Origin: Actinoplanes teichomyceticus ATCC 31121
GTDB lineage: Bacteria; Actinomycetota; Actinomycetes; Mycobacteriales; Micromonosporaceae
NCBI RefSeq assembly: GCF_003711105.1
Contig: NZ_CP023865.1
Span: 4,675,001-4,739,000, forward strand
Direction of reading: 5' to 3'
Length of the DNA: 64,000 bases
Shown here: one piece after another, positions 63,350 through 64,000 of the stretch
Layout of the letters: every line of letters begins with the position of its first letter
How positions within the stretch are numbered: the first letter of the stretch is position 1
The notes under the pieces: model-generated
The model's input: only the letters and a program-made list of their open reading frames with translations
What the model was told of the DNA's origin: nothing
The model's database searches: none
Translations under genes and position numbers: made by a program

Positions 63350-63732
63350 CCGGAAGACTCCCCGCAGGCAGGGTCCTGCAGCGGGAAACCTCACGCGGGT
63401 GGCGTGAGGCAGTCGTGGGCACGCGCGTGGGGCGCGGACCGCGACAGGCGGGTGGGGCCCCGGGCAAGGCCCGTGATCCGCGCGCCGGGCGGGTGGGGAG
63501 CTCCCCACCCGCCCGGCTGTATTCATGGCCTCGCCCATTCATGGCCTCGCTCCGCTTCATGGCCTCGCTCCGCGAGGCGGGCGTTGCGCCCCGGTGAGTC
63601 GATGGCGGGCCGGAAACGAGCACGCTGCGCCTGTCGTCTGCGGCCCTCTCGACGGGCCCGATGCGTGGTGGTTGCGGTCACGGCCACGGCGGGTTGCGGC
63701 CGTGGGCACGGCGCGGGCGGCGGTGGCCGGAT
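63350..63732. other. Intergenic region with hairpin and short repeats
   Basis: It contains the palindrome at 63484-63517 and three copies of TTCATGGCCTCGC (63523-63570) just after it. No gene is supported. Confidence 0.5.
63484..63517 (+). terminator. Perfect 34-bp palindrome, terminator-like
   Basis: GCCGGGCGGGTGGGGAG and its exact complement meet without a loop and are followed by TGTATT. It lies 135 bp after the YcnI-like gene and could also serve the DHH gene that ends at 63733. Confidence 0.65.
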
Positions 63733-64000
63733 TCAGACCGGGACTACGCGTTCGGTGCGGAGGGCTTCGATGATCTCGCGCTCGACCCGGTCGGCTTCGT
63801 CGTGCGGGACCTGGCAGGTCCCCGCCGCGATGTGGCCGCCGCCGCCGTAGCGCAGCATCACCTCGCCGATGTCCACCGGCGAGGTGCGGTCCAGGATCGA
63901 CTTGCCGCAGGCGAACACCGTGTTCAGCTTCTGCCGGCCCCAGATGATGTGCACCGAGACCCGGGCCTCCGGGAACAGCGCGTACACCATGAACCGGTTG
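63733..64000 (-). CDS. DHH-family phosphoesterase, C-terminal part (runs off the window)
   Basis: The last 89 codons of a minus-strand gene whose start is beyond base 64000. The visible part is the DHHA1 substrate-binding domain: VSVHIIWGRQKLNTVFACGK then DIGEVMLRYGGGGHIAAGTC with the conserved GGGGH. DHH proteins hydrolyse oligonucleotides, cyclic dinucleotides or polyphosphate; the catalytic DHH half is not visible, so the substrate stays open. Confidence 0.85.
   Translation of the reverse strand, partial: NRFMVYALFPEARVSVHIIWGRQKLNTVFACGKSILDRTSPVDIGEVMLRYGGGGHIAAGTCQVPHDEADRVEREIIEALRTERVVPV

Overview
The window is 64 kb of very GC-rich DNA with actinobacterial features: GTG/TTG starts, many 4-nt ATGA/GTGA gene overlaps, and many promoters that seem to give leaderless mRNAs. 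The block at 33908-40415 has the gene order of mycobacterial Rv1822-Rv1830 (CDP-alcohol phosphatidyltransferase, DUF881, sbp, DUF881, gcvH, garA, ftsR-type MerR, bifunctional nuclease, MerR). Together with secreted polysaccharide-active enzymes this suggests a filamentous actinomycete, plausibly Micromonosporaceae/Actinoplanes. That assignment is inference; no rRNA or tRNA gene was found.

Layout. 1-11.5 kb: truncated pectinesterase, a beta-propeller exported protein, a MocR-type regulator divergent from an EamA transporter, a D-Ala-D-Ala carboxypeptidase, an FAD/NAD(P) protein, an LppX-like lipoprotein and a MurJ-like flippase. 11.9-18 kb: an accessory-looking stretch with a small HTH protein, LysR and integrase-like remnants, DUF2203, an orphan SUKH-3 protein, a double DUF427 protein, an M20 peptidase with altered metal-site residues, and a haloalkane dehalogenase lying between two pieces of a broken integrase-like gene. 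18-25.2 kb: a five-gene, translationally coupled operon (zinc-finger-like protein, unknown 455-aa protein, VWA, MoxR AAA+, DUF5682/TraB-like), the best candidate for a poorly described system. 25.3-34 kb: flavin monooxygenase, arylamine N-acetyltransferase, DoxX, eukaryote-type IleRS, a divergent NDK-like fusion and a kinase of the APH family. 34-40.4 kb: the conserved envelope/division/regulation block.

40.6-41 kb holds a 41-bp tandem repeat array. 41.2-44.6 kb is a second AAA+/VWA pair (Rv0958-Rv0959 type). 44.7-50.7 kb: PhzF-like protein, DHA2 transporter, membrane diguanylate cyclase and ABC-F protein. 50.7-54.9 kb: a GH10-like secreted hydrolase with glgA, divergent from glgC (glycogen/maltose-1-phosphate synthesis). 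55-64 kb: YunG-like protein, AraC regulator, an operon of a Tat-exported small protein with DUF4331 and His-rich proteins, a membrane-anchored AA10 LPMO, FKBP, a coiled-coil membrane protein, a lipoprotein coupled to a 45-aa ORF, an S4-domain protein, a YcnI-like protein and the 3' end of a DHH phosphoesterase.

A theme across the window is a -10 hexamer (TANNNT) ending almost exactly 7 nt before a start codon that lacks a Shine-Dalgarno sequence. This was used to choose several starts.
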